Shown piece by piece: positions 46,577 through 55,435 of a DNA stretch of 64,000 bases. Below the pieces are notes generated by a model that was given only the letters and a program-made list of their open reading frames with translations, was not told the origin of the DNA and made no database searches. The DNA is from Nocardioides carbamazepini (GTDB lineage Bacteria > Actinomycetota > Actinomycetes > Propionibacteriales > Nocardioidaceae). A program made the translations under genes and the position numbers. How positions within the stretch are numbered: the stretch's first letter is position 1; each line of letters begins with the position of its first letter. The stretch lies in NCBI RefSeq assembly GCF_024614185.1, contig NZ_JAHTLF010000015.1:124001-188000 (forward strand), read 5' to 3'.

Positions 46577-47458
46577 TCAGGCCCCGTAGACCGGCTCGGG
46601 AACAGGCGCCTCACCCAACAGCTCCCGGAGGGCCGGACCGACCTTCTCGGCCTCCCAGCGGGCGCCGTTGTCGCGGGCCGGGCCGTGTGCCCAGCCACTC
46701 TCGACAGTGATCACCGACCCGTCGATCTCGATCACCCGGCCGGTCACGTCGCCGGCCTCCTCGGATGCCAGCCAGGCAACGATCGGCGAGTTGTCCTCGG
46801 GCAGGGCCATGGCGGAGGTGTCGAAGGCCCCCTCGGTCATCCGGGTCCTCGCCACGGGGGCGATCGCGTTCACGGTCACGCCGTACCTGCCCATCTCGGC
46901 AGCCGCGACGAGGGTGAGGCCGGCGATGCCCGCCTTGGCGGCGGAGTACGTCGCCTGGCCGATCGAGCCCTGGAGGCCGGCGCCCGACGAGGTGTTGACC
47001 ACCCGGGCCGCACGCTGACGCCCCTCCTTCGCCTCGGCGCGCCAGTACGCGCCCGCGTGCCGCAGCGGCGCGAAGTGGCCCTTGAGGTGGACGCGGACGA
47101 CGGAGTCCCACTCCTCCTCGCTGGTGTTGACGAGCATCCGGTCGCGCACGAAGCCGGCGTTGTTGACCAGGATGTCGAGGCCGCCGTACAGGTCGATCGC
47201 CTGGCGGACCATGGCCTCGGCGGCTGCGAAGTCCGCGACGTCGGCACCGTTGACGACCGCCGCGCCGCCCATCGCCTCGATCTCGGCGACGACCTCGTGG
47301 GCAGGGGTCTCCTCGGTGCCCTCGCCGGCGAGCGACACGCCGAAGTCGTTGACGACGACCTTGGCGCCGTGCCGGGCGAGCTCCAGCGCGTGGGCGCGCC
47401 CGATGCCTCGTCCGGCACCGGTCACGATCGCGACCCGCCCCTCCAGCAACCTGCTCAC
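46577..47458 (-). CDS. Short-chain dehydrogenase, Rv3548c-like (KstR2 regulon)
   Basis: The 293-aa SDR has TGAGRGIGRAHA, NNAGFVRDRM, the catalytic TYSAAKAG with Ser in NTSSGAG, and a long C-terminus ending VPEPVYGA. It resembles the 17beta-HSD4-type dehydrogenase of M. tuberculosis Rv3548c, which lies beside echA20. It is not IpdF, which is encoded at 54457. The GTG at 47458 has GAGGAG upstream; an extension to 47524 would cover the operator. A C/D-ring role is inferred from location. Confidence 0.82.
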   Translation of the reverse strand: MSRLLEGRVAIVTGAGRGIGRAHALELARHGAKVVVNDFGVSLAGEGTEETPAHEVVAEIEAMGGAAVVNGADVADFAAAEAMVRQAIDLYGGLDILVNNAGFVRDRMLVNTSEEEWDSVVRVHLKGHFAPLRHAGAYWRAEAKEGRQRAARVVNTSSGAGLQGSIGQATYSAAKAGIAGLTLVAAAEMGRYGVTVNAIAPVARTRMTEGAFDTSAMALPEDNSPIVAWLASEEAGDVTGRVIEIDGSVITVESGWAHGPARDNGARWEAEKVGPALRELLGEAPVPEPVYGA

Positions 47459-47509
47459 TTCGGTCTCCTCTACGACGTCGGGTCGTCCACTCGGACGCGG
47501 GACGCCACA

Positions 47510-47539
47510 CATGCTACCAAGCAAATGCTTGGTAGCATG
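47510..47539. promoter_or_regulatory. KstR2-type operator, SDR/echA20 intergenic region
   Basis: 13-bp perfect arms (CATGCTACCAAGC and GCTTGGTAGCATG) surround a 4-base centre. The core AGCAAATGCTTGGT (47520-47533) matches the published KstR2 motif AnCAAGnnCTTGnT at all but one base. It ends five bases before the echA20 ATG; the SDR gene lies on the other side. Confidence 0.8.
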
Positions 47540-47544
47540 CGGGC

Positions 47545-48327
47545 ATGACAGTCACCAGCGTGCTGCGGCCGGACGGGGTCCGCGTCGTCACCATGAACGC
47601 ACCCCCGGTCAACGCCCTCACCGTGCAGGGCTGGTTCGACGTGGCGACCGCCCTCGACGAGGCCGGCCGCGACATGGCGACCAGAGCCGTCGTCCTGCGG
47701 GCCGAGGGCAAGGGCTTCAACGCGGGCGTCGACATCAAGGAGATGCAGAGCACCACCGGGTTCGACGCCCTCCTCGGCGCCAACAAGGGCTGCTTCGCGG
47801 CCTTCAAGGCCGTGTACGAGTGCGCGGTTCCCGTGATCGCGGCGGTCAACGGCTTCTGTGTCGGCGGCGGCGTCGGCCTGGTCGGCAACGCCGATGTCGT
47901 CGTGGCGAGCGAGGACGCCTACTTCGGCGTACCCGAGGTCAACCAGGGCGCCCTCGGCGCCGCCACCCACATGTCGCGCCTGGTCCCGCAGCACATGATG
48001 CGCACGCTGTACTTCACCGCCCGCACCATCCCCGCGAGGGACCTGGTCCGGTTCGGCTCCGTCCTCGAGGTGGTCCCCCGCGACCAGCTCGACGACGCCG
48101 CGTTGAAGGTCGCCGGCGAGATCGCCGCCAAGGACACCCGGGTCATCCGCGCCGCCAAGGAGGCGCTCAACGGGATCGACCCGATCGACGTCAACAAGTC
48201 CTACCGCTGGGAACAGGGCTTCACCTTCGAGCTCAACCTGATGGGCGTCAGCGACGAGCTGCGCGACGACTTCGCCGGAACCGACAAGGCCGACACCAAG
48301 GCCGACAACGAGGCAAAGGGAGCCTGA
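47545..48327 (+). CDS. echA20: Ring-D hydrolase EchA20 (HIEC-CoA hydrolase)
   Basis: EchA20 is a crotonase-family enzyme that hydrolytically opens ring D of HIEC-CoA in C/D-ring degradation. The 260-aa protein has GFNAGVDIKEMQ, NGFCVGGGVGLVGNAD and EDAYFGVPEVNQGAL. TAGCAT, part of the operator, lies six bases before the ATG and there is no good ribosome binding site, so a leaderless mRNA is likely. Its last base is the first base of the ipdA ATG. Confidence 0.92.
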   Translation: MTVTSVLRPDGVRVVTMNAPPVNALTVQGWFDVATALDEAGRDMATRAVVLRAEGKGFNAGVDIKEMQSTTGFDALLGANKGCFAAFKAVYECAVPVIAAVNGFCVGGGVGLVGNADVVVASEDAYFGVPEVNQGALGAATHMSRLVPQHMMRTLYFTARTIPARDLVRFGSVLEVVPRDQLDDAALKVAGEIAAKDTRVIRAAKEALNGIDPIDVNKSYRWEQGFTFELNLMGVSDELRDDFAGTDKADTKADNEAKGA

Positions 48328-49226
48328 TGAGCAGCAACCGCAAGCCGCGCGACAAGCGGATGTCGATCGACGACGTCGTCGGCAGCCTCGAGAGCGGGAT
48401 GACCATCGGCATCGGCGGCTGGGGCCCGCGGCGCAAGCCGATGGCGCTGGTCCGCGCGATCTACAACTCCGACCTCACCGACCTGACCATCGTCAGCTGG
48501 GGCGGTGCCGACGTGGGCCTGCTCGCCCGCGCCGGCAAGATCCGCAGGCTCGTCTACGCCTTCGTGTCGCTCGACTCCGTCCCGCTCGAGCCGAACTTCC
48601 AGCGCGCCCGACAGTCCGCCTCGATCCCCGAGATCGTCGAGCTCGACGAGGGCATGTTCCAGACCGGCCTGCGGGCCGCGGCCGAGCGGCTGCCGTTCCT
48701 GCCCATGCGCGCCGGGCTCGGCTCCGACGTCCTGGTCAACAACCCCTGGATCACGACCGTCACCAGCCCGTACGACGAGGGGCACGGTCACGAGGAGCTC
48801 GTCGCCGTCCCGGCACTCCGGCTCGATGCCGCGCTCGTCCACCTCAACCGCGCCGACCAGCACGGCAACGCGTCGTACCTGGGTCCGGATCCCTACTTCG
48901 ACGACCTCTTCGCGATGGCCGCGGACAAGACCTACGTCAGCGTCGAGCAGGTCGTCGACACGGCCGGCCTGACCGTCGACACGCCGGTCCAGCGCCTTCT
49001 GCTCAGCCGGATGATGGTGAGCGGTGTCGTCGAGACGCCGAACGGCGCGCACTTCAGCACGTGCACGCCCGACTACGAGCGCGACGAGAGGTTCCAGCGC
49101 GCGTACGCCGCCGCGGCGGCCGGCCCCGACGAGGACTGGCAGGCGTTCCACGACCGCTTCCTGTCGGGCGACGAGGCGTCGTACCAGGCCGCCGTCCAGG
49201 CCTTCACCGAGGAGAACGCCAAGTGA
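48327..49226 (+). CDS. ipdA: Steroid ring-C hydrolase subunit alpha, IpdA
   Basis: IpdA and IpdB form a CoA-transferase-like enzyme that opens ring C of COCHEA-CoA by hydrolysis. The 299-aa protein has MTIGIGGWGPRRKPMA and SWGGADVGLL, and Glu105 in PEIVELDEG sits where I recall the catalytic Glu of the family. It overlaps echA20 by one base and ipdB by four (GTGA), so the set is translationally coupled. Confidence 0.93.
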   Translation: MSSNRKPRDKRMSIDDVVGSLESGMTIGIGGWGPRRKPMALVRAIYNSDLTDLTIVSWGGADVGLLARAGKIRRLVYAFVSLDSVPLEPNFQRARQSASIPEIVELDEGMFQTGLRAAAERLPFLPMRAGLGSDVLVNNPWITTVTSPYDEGHGHEELVAVPALRLDAALVHLNRADQHGNASYLGPDPYFDDLFAMAADKTYVSVEQVVDTAGLTVDTPVQRLLLSRMMVSGVVETPNGAHFSTCTPDYERDERFQRAYAAAAAGPDEDWQAFHDRFLSGDEASYQAAVQAFTEENAK

Positions 49227-49996
49227 GCGACCGAACCAGCGACCAGGACTACACCCGTGCCGACGTCTGTGCCGCCGCGATCGCGGACGCCTTCAGCGAG
49301 GACGGCGAGATCTTCGCCAGTCCGATGGGGCTGCTGCCCACGCTGGGCGTCCGGCTGGCCAAGCTGACCTCGAACCCCGACCTGGTGATCAGCGACGGGG
49401 AGTCGGTCTTCCTCGGCGGCACCCCGCCGCTCGGCGGCAAGGACGTCGTGGAGGGCTGGATCCCGTTCCGCCGCGTGTTCGACGTCGTCGCCTACGGCAA
49501 GCGCCACGTGATGATGGGTGCCACCCAGGTCGACCGGCACGGCAACCAGAACATCTCCGCCATCGGACCGTTCGCGCAGCCCAAGCGCCAGCTCCTCGGC
49601 TCCCGCGGGGCCCCGGGCAACACGGTGAACAACCGGACGTCGTACTGGGTGCCGAAGCACTCCCCGCGCGTCTTCCTCGAGGACGTCGACATCGTCTCCG
49701 GCGTCGGCCCGCGCCGGGCCCGCGAGGCCGGTCCCGCGGCATCCCGCTTCAACGACATCCACCGGATCGTCAGCAACCTCGCGGTGTTCGACCTGGGCGG
49801 CGCCGACGGCACCATGCGGTTGGCCTCGGTGCACCCGGGCGTCACCGTCGACGAGGTCGTCGAGGCCACCGGGTTCGCCCTGGAGGTGCCGGCGGACGTG
49901 CCGACCACCCGCGAGCCGTCGTACGAGGAGCTGCTCCTCATCCGCGAGATGCTCGACCCGAGGGGCCTGCGCTTCAAGGAGGTCCCGGATGCGTGA
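49223..49996 (+). CDS. ipdB: Steroid ring-C hydrolase subunit beta, IpdB
   Basis: The 257-aa beta subunit has ASPMGLLPTLGVRLAKL, SDGESVFLGG, MMGATQVDRHGNQN and FNDIHRIVSNLAVFDLGG, in the family order. It starts with GTG at 49223 overlapping ipdA and ends eight bases inside ipdC. Order echA20-ipdA-ipdB-ipdC is as in Rv3550-Rv3553. Confidence 0.93.
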   Translation: MSDRTSDQDYTRADVCAAAIADAFSEDGEIFASPMGLLPTLGVRLAKLTSNPDLVISDGESVFLGGTPPLGGKDVVEGWIPFRRVFDVVAYGKRHVMMGATQVDRHGNQNISAIGPFAQPKRQLLGSRGAPGNTVNNRTSYWVPKHSPRVFLEDVDIVSGVGPRRAREAGPAASRFNDIHRIVSNLAVFDLGGADGTMRLASVHPGVTVDEVVEATGFALEVPADVPTTREPSYEELLLIREMLDPRGLRFKEVPDA

Positions 49997-51056
49997 GCAG
50001 CAGCTCCGGACGCCGTTCACCGACCTGGTCGGCGTCCCGCACCCGGTCGTCCAGACCGGCATGGGCTGGGTCTCCGGGCCCCGCCTGGTCTCCGGCACCG
50101 CCAACGCCGGCGGCCTCGGCATCCTCGCCTCGGCGACGATGACCTTCACCGAGCTGGAGCAGGCGATCGTCGAGGTCAAGGGCCGCACCGACGAGCCGTT
50201 CGGCGTCAACCTGCGCGCCGACGCCGGCGACGCGGCCGACCGCTGCCGGCTCCTCATCGACCACGGCGTCAAGGTGGCGTCGTTCGCGCTGGCGCCCAAG
50301 CCCGAGCTGATCGCCATGCTCAAGGAGCACGACATCGTCGTGATGCCCTCCATCGGCGCGGCCAAGCACGCCAAGAAGGTCGCCTCGTGGGGAGCGGACG
50401 CGGTCATGGTCCAGGGCGGCGAGGGCGGCGGCCACACCGGTGCCATCCCCACCACGCTGTTGCTGCCGACGGTGCTGGACGCCGTCGACATCCCGGTCAT
50501 CGCCGCGGGCGGCTTCTTCGACGGACGCGGCCTCGCCGCCGCCCTGTCGTACGGCGCCGCCGGGGTCGGCATGGGCACCCGCTTCCTGCTGACCCGCGAC
50601 TCCGCCGTCCCCGACGCGGTCAAGGAGCTCTACCTGTCCAAGGGGCTGGCCGACACCGTCGTGACGACCAAGGTCGACGGCATGCCGCACCGGATGCTCC
50701 GCACCGATCTGGTCGACTCGCTCGAGGAGACCTCGGCCGTGCGCCGCCTCGGCCCCACCATGCGCCGGACCCTGGAGTTCAAGAGGTCCTCCGGGATGTC
50801 GTGGACCGGCCTGCTCAAGGACGGGCGCGCGATGAAGAAGGCGCAGGGCCGCACGCTCGGCCAGATGGCCCTCGCCGCCAACACCCCGACCATGCTGCGC
50901 GCGGGCCTGGTCGAGGGCGACACGTCCGCCGGCGTCCTCGCCAGCGGGCAGGTCGTCGGCGTGATCGACGACCTGCCGTCGTGCGAGGAGCTGGTCGAGC
51001 GGATCGTGGTCCAGGCGGCCGCGGAGCTGAAGCGCGCGGCGTCGTACCTGATCTGA
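49989..51056 (+). CDS. ipdC: C/D-ring flavin-dependent reductase/dehydrogenase IpdC
   Basis: IpdC belongs to the nitronate-monooxygenase-like flavoproteins and introduces the double bond needed before ring-D opening of HIC-CoA-type intermediates. The 355-aa protein has VVQTGMGWVSGPRLVS, VQGGEGGGHTGAIPT and IAAGGFFDGRGLAAALSYGAAG motifs. It overlaps ipdB by eight bases. A second, more distant homologue is encoded at 18418. Confidence 0.92.
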   Translation: MREQQLRTPFTDLVGVPHPVVQTGMGWVSGPRLVSGTANAGGLGILASATMTFTELEQAIVEVKGRTDEPFGVNLRADAGDAADRCRLLIDHGVKVASFALAPKPELIAMLKEHDIVVMPSIGAAKHAKKVASWGADAVMVQGGEGGGHTGAIPTTLLLPTVLDAVDIPVIAAGGFFDGRGLAAALSYGAAGVGMGTRFLLTRDSAVPDAVKELYLSKGLADTVVTTKVDGMPHRMLRTDLVDSLEETSAVRRLGPTMRRTLEFKRSSGMSWTGLLKDGRAMKKAQGRTLGQMALAANTPTMLRAGLVEGDTSAGVLASGQVVGVIDDLPSCEELVERIVVQAAAELKRAASYLI

Positions 51057-51080
51057 TCTGGTGGCCGAGGACGCGACCGG

Positions 51081-51407
51081 TCAGTCCGGTCGCGTCCTCG
51101 CCGCGTCCTGCTGCGCACGTCGCTCGTGGAGCCGCTGCTCCGCCGCCGGCAGGAACTCCAGGCACGGCGCGTCGCTCGACGGGTGCTTCTCCCGGAGGTG
51201 GAAGACCCAGCGGTCCATCGCGGCCATGAAGCCGTTGTCGGCACCCGGACGGTAGGCCGACCACGGGCGGTGGCCCTTCGCCCTGCACTGGGTGCAGCTG
51301 ATCTTGTAGACGAACTGCTCCTGCGCACCGACCTCGATCCGCACCTGGGCCAGCGGGCCGGCCTGCGCGGTCGCCTTGCGCTCGCGAGCGGATCTGCTCG
51401 CCACCAT
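51081..51407 (-). CDS. Small Cys/His-containing protein, unknown function
   Basis: The 108-aa protein begins MVASRSARERK and has CTQCRAKGH, then WVFHLREKH and a late Cys, a possible zinc site of the form CxxC-x-H-x-C. It has no signal peptide. The ATG at 51407 was preferred; the frame stays open to 51635 but the added part is Arg/Gly-rich noncoding-like sequence. No family was recognised. Confidence 0.55.
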   Translation of the reverse strand: MVASRSARERKATAQAGPLAQVRIEVGAQEQFVYKISCTQCRAKGHRPWSAYRPGADNGFMAAMDRWVFHLREKHPSSDAPCLEFLPAAEQRLHERRAQQDAARTRPD

Positions 51408-51499
51408 GTCGGCCCCTGACGTCGTCGGAAGCGTCGAGCCTAGCCCCACCCTCGGCAACTGTCGGACCACTCCCCTAGGGTCGGTCCCGTGAGCCGCCG

Positions 51500-51754
51500 A
51501 TGAGCAAGATGGACGCAGTCCGCGCGATGCGCGAAGCCCGGTACGCCGAGGCCCAGGCCCGTGCCGGCCGCCCCGCCCCGGCAGCGAAGCGGGCGAAGCC
51601 CGCCAGCGCCGCTCCGGTCGCGCCTGCCGCGGCACCGACGCAGGACGACGGTGCCGCCGACGACACCGACGGCCTGTGCGGCCACCGCAACATGAGCGGC
51701 CGCACCTGCACCCGTGAGCGCGGGCACGCCGCCAAGAGCCACCGCTACTCCTGA
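51500..51754 (+). CDS. 84-aa actinobacterial protein with C-terminal Cys/His motif
   Basis: The start MSKMDAVRAMREARY forms an amphipathic helix, followed by an Ala/Pro linker and a C-terminal CGHRNMSGRTCTRERGHAAK motif, with Cys, His, Cys and His spaced like a small zinc knuckle. This C-terminal motif recurs in small actinobacterial proteins. The function is unknown. No strong ribosome binding site precedes the ATG. Confidence 0.5.
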   Translation: MSKMDAVRAMREARYAEAQARAGRPAPAAKRAKPASAAPVAPAAAPTQDDGAADDTDGLCGHRNMSGRTCTRERGHAAKSHRYS

Positions 51755-51767
51755 CGGGCGCCGCTCG

Positions 51768-52757
51768 TCACCCCAGCGGGCGCTGGTAGGCCCAGACCCG
51801 CCCCATGACCCGATAGGCGAGCACCTCGTTGACCTCGATCATCCTGTCGTTGGACTCGGCGTTCCAGGTGTCGATGGTGCGCAGCGCGGGCGCGGCGTCG
51901 CGCAGCCAGCGGAGCATGTCCGCCTTTAGCAGCACGCCGAGACGGTGGCCGCGGTGCGCCCGCGTGACGGACGTGTCGTGCTGGCCGCCCCAGGCCGGCT
52001 CGGTCCGGGAGACGGCGACGACGGTGTGGGCGGCCAGCTCGCCCGTCGGCACGTGCCGGGCGACCACGCGGTAGAGGTCGTCGCCGTGCGCGTCGACAGC
52101 GGTCTCGTAGGCGCGCATCCGCTCACCGTTGAAGACCTCGTCCTCACAGTCCAGGTCGTCGGTCGGCGCGTCGTTGATGGCGGAGGCCATCACGGCCAGC
52201 TCCTCGAGCCCCTCGTCCGGGGTAGGTCCGAATCGGCGCTCCAGGACGTAGTCGGCGGCGTGGGGAAGCGCCTCGTCGTAGCGGCGGTCGAGAGTGGCCC
52301 AGTCGATCTCGGCGAGGAACTGGCGCCGGTTGATCTCGGCGGACTTGCGGTCCAGGCCGTGCACCTTGGCGAAGCCGTCGGCCGCCTCGGACTCCCAGGC
52401 GTCGATGACGACGCTGGTCCGCCCGGCGCGCCGGGCCTCGGCCTCCATCGCGGCGAGCAGCGTCGAGCCGTGCCCCTGTCGCCGGTGGTCGGGATGGACG
52501 CCCAGGTCGAGCCAGGCCAGGTGCAGGTTGTCGTACTCGCTGGTCGAGTTCGCGGCCCAGCCGACGACGCGGTCGCCCACGCGGGCGAGGTACGGCGTCC
52601 CGGGCTCGCCGTCCCAGCCGTGGCGCCACCGGGCCTCGGCCCGCGCGGTCGTCATCGCCCGCTCCCAGGGCGCGTCGACCTGGGCGATCACGTTGACGAG
52701 GTCGGTCCAGGCGGCGAGCGCCGCGGTGTCGTCAGGGCCGAACGGGTGGATCTCCAT
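51768..52757 (-). CDS. GNAT-family acetyltransferase with tandem domains
   Basis: The 329-aa protein holds two GNAT domains. The first (about 1-150) has LGVHPDHRRQGHGSTLL, the acetyl-CoA loop. The second (about 175-325) has the more divergent THAHRGHRLGVLLKADM segment. Members of this type include mycothiol-synthase-like and aminoglycoside-type acetyltransferases; the substrate here is unknown. The ATG at 52757 is preferred over 52850. Confidence 0.78.
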   Translation of the reverse strand: MEIHPFGPDDTAALAAWTDLVNVIAQVDAPWERAMTTARAEARWRHGWDGEPGTPYLARVGDRVVGWAANSTSEYDNLHLAWLDLGVHPDHRRQGHGSTLLAAMEAEARRAGRTSVVIDAWESEAADGFAKVHGLDRKSAEINRRQFLAEIDWATLDRRYDEALPHAADYVLERRFGPTPDEGLEELAVMASAINDAPTDDLDCEDEVFNGERMRAYETAVDAHGDDLYRVVARHVPTGELAAHTVVAVSRTEPAWGGQHDTSVTRAHRGHRLGVLLKADMLRWLRDAAPALRTIDTWNAESNDRMIEVNEVLAYRVMGRVWAYQRPLG

Positions 52758-52809
52758 GGGAGCAGCATGCGATGCCGCGGCCTCCGGTTCCACTGGATAT
52801 CCTGAGAGC

Positions 52810-53181
52810 GTGAACCAGACGTCGCCGACCGGCTCCGCCAACGCAGGCACCTCGCGTCGGCGTCACCTGATGGACCCGAACGCGCCCCGCAAGGCGCCGG
52901 ACCCGAAGGATCTCGAGCGGCTTCAGCGGGTGCAGCGCCGGGTCATCTCGGTGCTGGTGGTGACCACCATCCTGCACCTGTCCGTGGGATTCGTGATCGC
53001 GGCCGAACACGTCGCCGACGACCGGCTGGACGCCCGGATCGGGCTCAACCTGATCGCGGCGGCCTTCATGGTCGGCGGCATCGCGGCCACGCTGGTGATC
53101 AACGGCCGTTCGTGGAAGTCGGCCTGGCTGCTGCTCGGCCTGGTCCCCGGCCTCGTCGGCATCTGGTGGACGGTGCTCTGA
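52810..53181 (+). CDS. Small membrane protein with three membrane segments
   Basis: From the GTG at 52810 the protein has 123 aa, with a polar N-terminus (about 37 residues) and three hydrophobic segments (VISVLVVTTILHLSVGFVI, IGLNLIAAAFMVGGIAATLV, LLLGLVPGLVGIWWTVL). An ATG at 52870 would give a 103-aa protein with the same membrane part. The function is unknown. It is convergent with fadA6 and separated from it by a GC-rich 70-bp repeat region. Confidence 0.55.
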   Translation: MNQTSPTGSANAGTSRRRHLMDPNAPRKAPDPKDLERLQRVQRRVISVLVVTTILHLSVGFVIAAEHVADDRLDARIGLNLIAAAFMVGGIAATLVINGRSWKSAWLLLGLVPGLVGIWWTVL

Positions 53182-53187
53182 GCTCAC

Positions 53188-53223
53188 GCCGCCGGCGCCA
53201 CGGCCGCCGCCGGCGCCACGGCC
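53188..53223. repeat. Two perfect 18-bp GC repeats between convergent genes
   Basis: GCCGCCGGCGCCACGGCC occurs twice in tandem (53188-53205, 53206-53223), with a partial third copy after. It could be a relic of Ala/Pro-type coding repeats or slippage; no function is evident. Confidence 0.75.
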
Positions 53224-53251
53224 GCCGCGGCGCCGGCCGACGGCAGCGGGC

Positions 53252-54418
53252 TCAGCCGAGCCGCTCGATGATGGTGACGTTGGCCTGCCCGCCGCCCTCG
53301 CACATCGTCTGCAGGCCGTAGCGACCCCCGGTGCGCTCGAGCTCGGCGAGCAGGGTGGTCATCAGGCGGGCGCCGGTCGCACCGATGGGGTGGCCCAGGG
53401 CGATGCCACCGCCGTTGACGTTGACCTTCTCGTGGGGCGCGCCGGTCTCCTTCATCCATGCCAGGGTGACCGAGGCGAACGCCTCGTTGCACTCGAACAC
53501 GTCGATGTCGTCGACGGTCAGGCCGGACTTCGCCAACGCGTGCTTCGTCGCCGGGATCGGGCCGGTCAGCATCCACACCGGATCGTCGCCGCGCACCGAG
53601 AGGTGCACGACCCGGGCCCGCGGCGTGAGTCCGTGCTCGCGCACGGCCTGCTCGGAGGCGACCAGGATCGCCGCGGAGCCGTCACAGATCTGCGAGGCCA
53701 CGCCCGCGGTGATCCGGCCGCCGGGAGCGAGCGGCTCGAGGCCGGCCATCTTCTCCAGCGAGGTGTCGCGGGGACACTGGTCGGTCTCGAAGACGGTGCC
53801 GTCGTCGAGCGTCAGCGGCGCGATCTCGGCCCGGAACCGGCCGGCGTCGATCGCGGCACGCGCCCGCTCGTGCGAGGCGAGTGCGAAGCGCTCCATGTCC
53901 TCGCGGCTGATGTCCCACTTCTCCGCGATCATCTCGGCCGCGCGGAACTGGCTGACCTCCTGGTCGCCGTACCTCTTGAGCCAGCCCGGCGACTCCGCGA
54001 ACGGCGTGGAGAATCCGTACTGCTGCCCCGCCAGCATGGCCGCCGAGATCGGGATGGCACTCATGTTCTGCACGCCGCCCGCGACGACGAGGTCCTGGGT
54101 CCCGGACATGACGCCCTGCGCGGCGAAATGGACCGCCTGCTGCGACGAGCCGCACTGGCGGTCGATCGTCACACCGGGCACGTGGTCGGGCAGCCCCGCG
54201 ACGAGCCACGCCGTCCGGGCGATGTCGCCGGCCTGGGAGCCGAGCGTGTCGCAGCAGCCGAGGATGACGTCCTCCACCGCGCCGGCGTCGATGCCGGTGC
54301 GCTCGACGAGGGCGCCGATCGAGTGGGCGGCCAGGTCGGCGGAGTGGACGCCGGCCAGCGCGCCGCCGCGCTTGCCCACGGCGGTGCGGACCGCGTCGAC
54401 GATGAAGGCCTCGGCCAT
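53252..54418 (-). CDS. fadA6: C/D-ring thiolase FadA6
   Basis: FadA6 is the KstR2-regulon thiolase of C/D-ring catabolism. The 388-aa protein has nucleophile Cys89 in DRQCGSSQQ, NEAFAS, GHPIGATG and TMCEGGGQANV. GAGGAGATCC precedes the ATG. It is downstream of fadE30 and ipdF on the minus strand (38-bp gap), as in the M. tuberculosis Rv3560c-Rv3556c region, where other genes including kstR2 lie between; here kstR2 is absent. Confidence 0.92.
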   Translation of the reverse strand: MAEAFIVDAVRTAVGKRGGALAGVHSADLAAHSIGALVERTGIDAGAVEDVILGCCDTLGSQAGDIARTAWLVAGLPDHVPGVTIDRQCGSSQQAVHFAAQGVMSGTQDLVVAGGVQNMSAIPISAAMLAGQQYGFSTPFAESPGWLKRYGDQEVSQFRAAEMIAEKWDISREDMERFALASHERARAAIDAGRFRAEIAPLTLDDGTVFETDQCPRDTSLEKMAGLEPLAPGGRITAGVASQICDGSAAILVASEQAVREHGLTPRARVVHLSVRGDDPVWMLTGPIPATKHALAKSGLTVDDIDVFECNEAFASVTLAWMKETGAPHEKVNVNGGGIALGHPIGATGARLMTTLLAELERTGGRYGLQTMCEGGGQANVTIIERLG

Positions 54419-54456
54419 GACTGGATCTCCTCTGCGTTGGGGTCGGGGAACAGGGA

Positions 54457-55260
54457 TCAGGCGTGCTGGCTGCTGACGGAGAGGACCTCGCCCGTCAGGT
54501 ACGACGAGTAGTCGCTCGCCAGGAAGACCATCACGTTGGCGACCTCCCACGGCGCGGCCGCACGGCCGAACGCCTCGCGCTGCTTGAGCTCGACGAGCAG
54601 CTCGGGCGACGTCACCTTCTCCAGGAACGGGTGCATCGCCAGGCTCGGCGAGACCGCGTTGACCCGGATGCCGTGGGGTGCGAGGTCGAGAGCCGAGCAG
54701 CGGGTCAGCGCCATGACACCGGCCTTCGCGGCGGCGTAGTGGGCCTGGCCCTCCTGCGCGCGCCAGCCGACGACCGAGGCGTTGTTGACGATGACGCCCT
54801 TCTTGCCCGCGGCGACGAACCGCTGGCCGACGGCGCGGGTGGCCCGCATGGTGCCGGTGAGGGTGATGTCGATGACCCGGTTCCACGTCTCGTCGGTCAC
54901 CTCGAGGATCGTGTCCGTGCCGCCGAGCCCGGCGTTGTTGATCATGATGTCGACGCCGCCGAACTCCTCGGCCGCGTCAAGCAGCGCCGCGATGTCGGTC
55001 TCCTGCGTCACGTCGCAGACCAGCTGGCGGACCCGCTCGGCGCCGAACTCGGCGGCCAGCGTCTCCTCGGCCTCGGCCAGCCGGCGCGCGTGGGTGTCGC
55101 TGAAGACGACCGCCTTGGCGCCCTCCTCGAGCGCCCGACGGACGACGGCCGCGCCGATGCCCGCGCCCGCGGCCGCGGTCACGACGACCACCTTGCCGGC
55201 GAGCAGGTCATGGCCCGGGACGTAGTCGGGGGTGGGCTGCTCGGGTCGCATCGCAGTCAT
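54457..55260 (-). CDS. ipdF: C/D-ring short-chain dehydrogenase IpdF
   Basis: IpdF oxidises a 3-hydroxyacyl-CoA intermediate of HIP side-chain degradation. The 267-aa SDR starts with MTAMRPEQPTP and has TAAAGAGIGAA, NNAGLGG, HYAAAKAGVMALTR with the catalytic Tyr and Lys, and a conserved C-terminal YSSYLTGEVLSVSSQH, as I recall for Rv3559c. The ATG at 55260 is the farther of two (55251 is in frame). It is preceded by a structured 155-bp gap after fadE30. Confidence 0.9.
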   Translation of the reverse strand: MTAMRPEQPTPDYVPGHDLLAGKVVVVTAAAGAGIGAAVVRRALEEGAKAVVFSDTHARRLAEAEETLAAEFGAERVRQLVCDVTQETDIAALLDAAEEFGGVDIMINNAGLGGTDTILEVTDETWNRVIDITLTGTMRATRAVGQRFVAAGKKGVIVNNASVVGWRAQEGQAHYAAAKAGVMALTRCSALDLAPHGIRVNAVSPSLAMHPFLEKVTSPELLVELKQREAFGRAAAPWEVANVMVFLASDYSSYLTGEVLSVSSQHA

Positions 55261-55276
55261 GGATTCAGGCTCCCTT

Positions 55277-55435
55277 GAGGTGCTTCGGATGGGTGACGCC
55301 GTCGCGAGCGTCGCGAGGCGCGTGCGATGGCAAGGCGCCGGAGTGAGGCATGCTGGTTGTACGTCGATCGACGGCAACGCGGCCAGCGTGCGTGGATCGC
55401 GGCGCGCAGCAGGCGTCATCCATTCGAAGCACCTC
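55277..55435. repeat. 159-bp inverted-repeat element between fadE30 and ipdF
   Basis: The arm at 55277-55300 and the inverse of the arm at 55412-55435 share 22 of 24 bases (both begin GAGGTGCTTCG). The right arm covers the last codons and stop of fadE30. The interior is GC-rich with further weak self-complementarity. It could be a MITE/REP-like insertion or a structured mRNA segment; no ORF is supported inside. Confidence 0.6.

Noticed and set aside
46577..47458. SDR beside echA20 considered as IpdF
   Set aside because: The gene at 54457 fits IpdF much better (between fadE30 and fadA6, with the YSSYLTGEV end); the one here resembles Rv3548c.
53184..53576. Minus-strand ORF across the 18-bp repeats
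   Set aside because: It is out of frame with fadA6, overlaps its 3' part, and ends in an Ala/Val/Pro repeat typical of GC-rich noncoding DNA.
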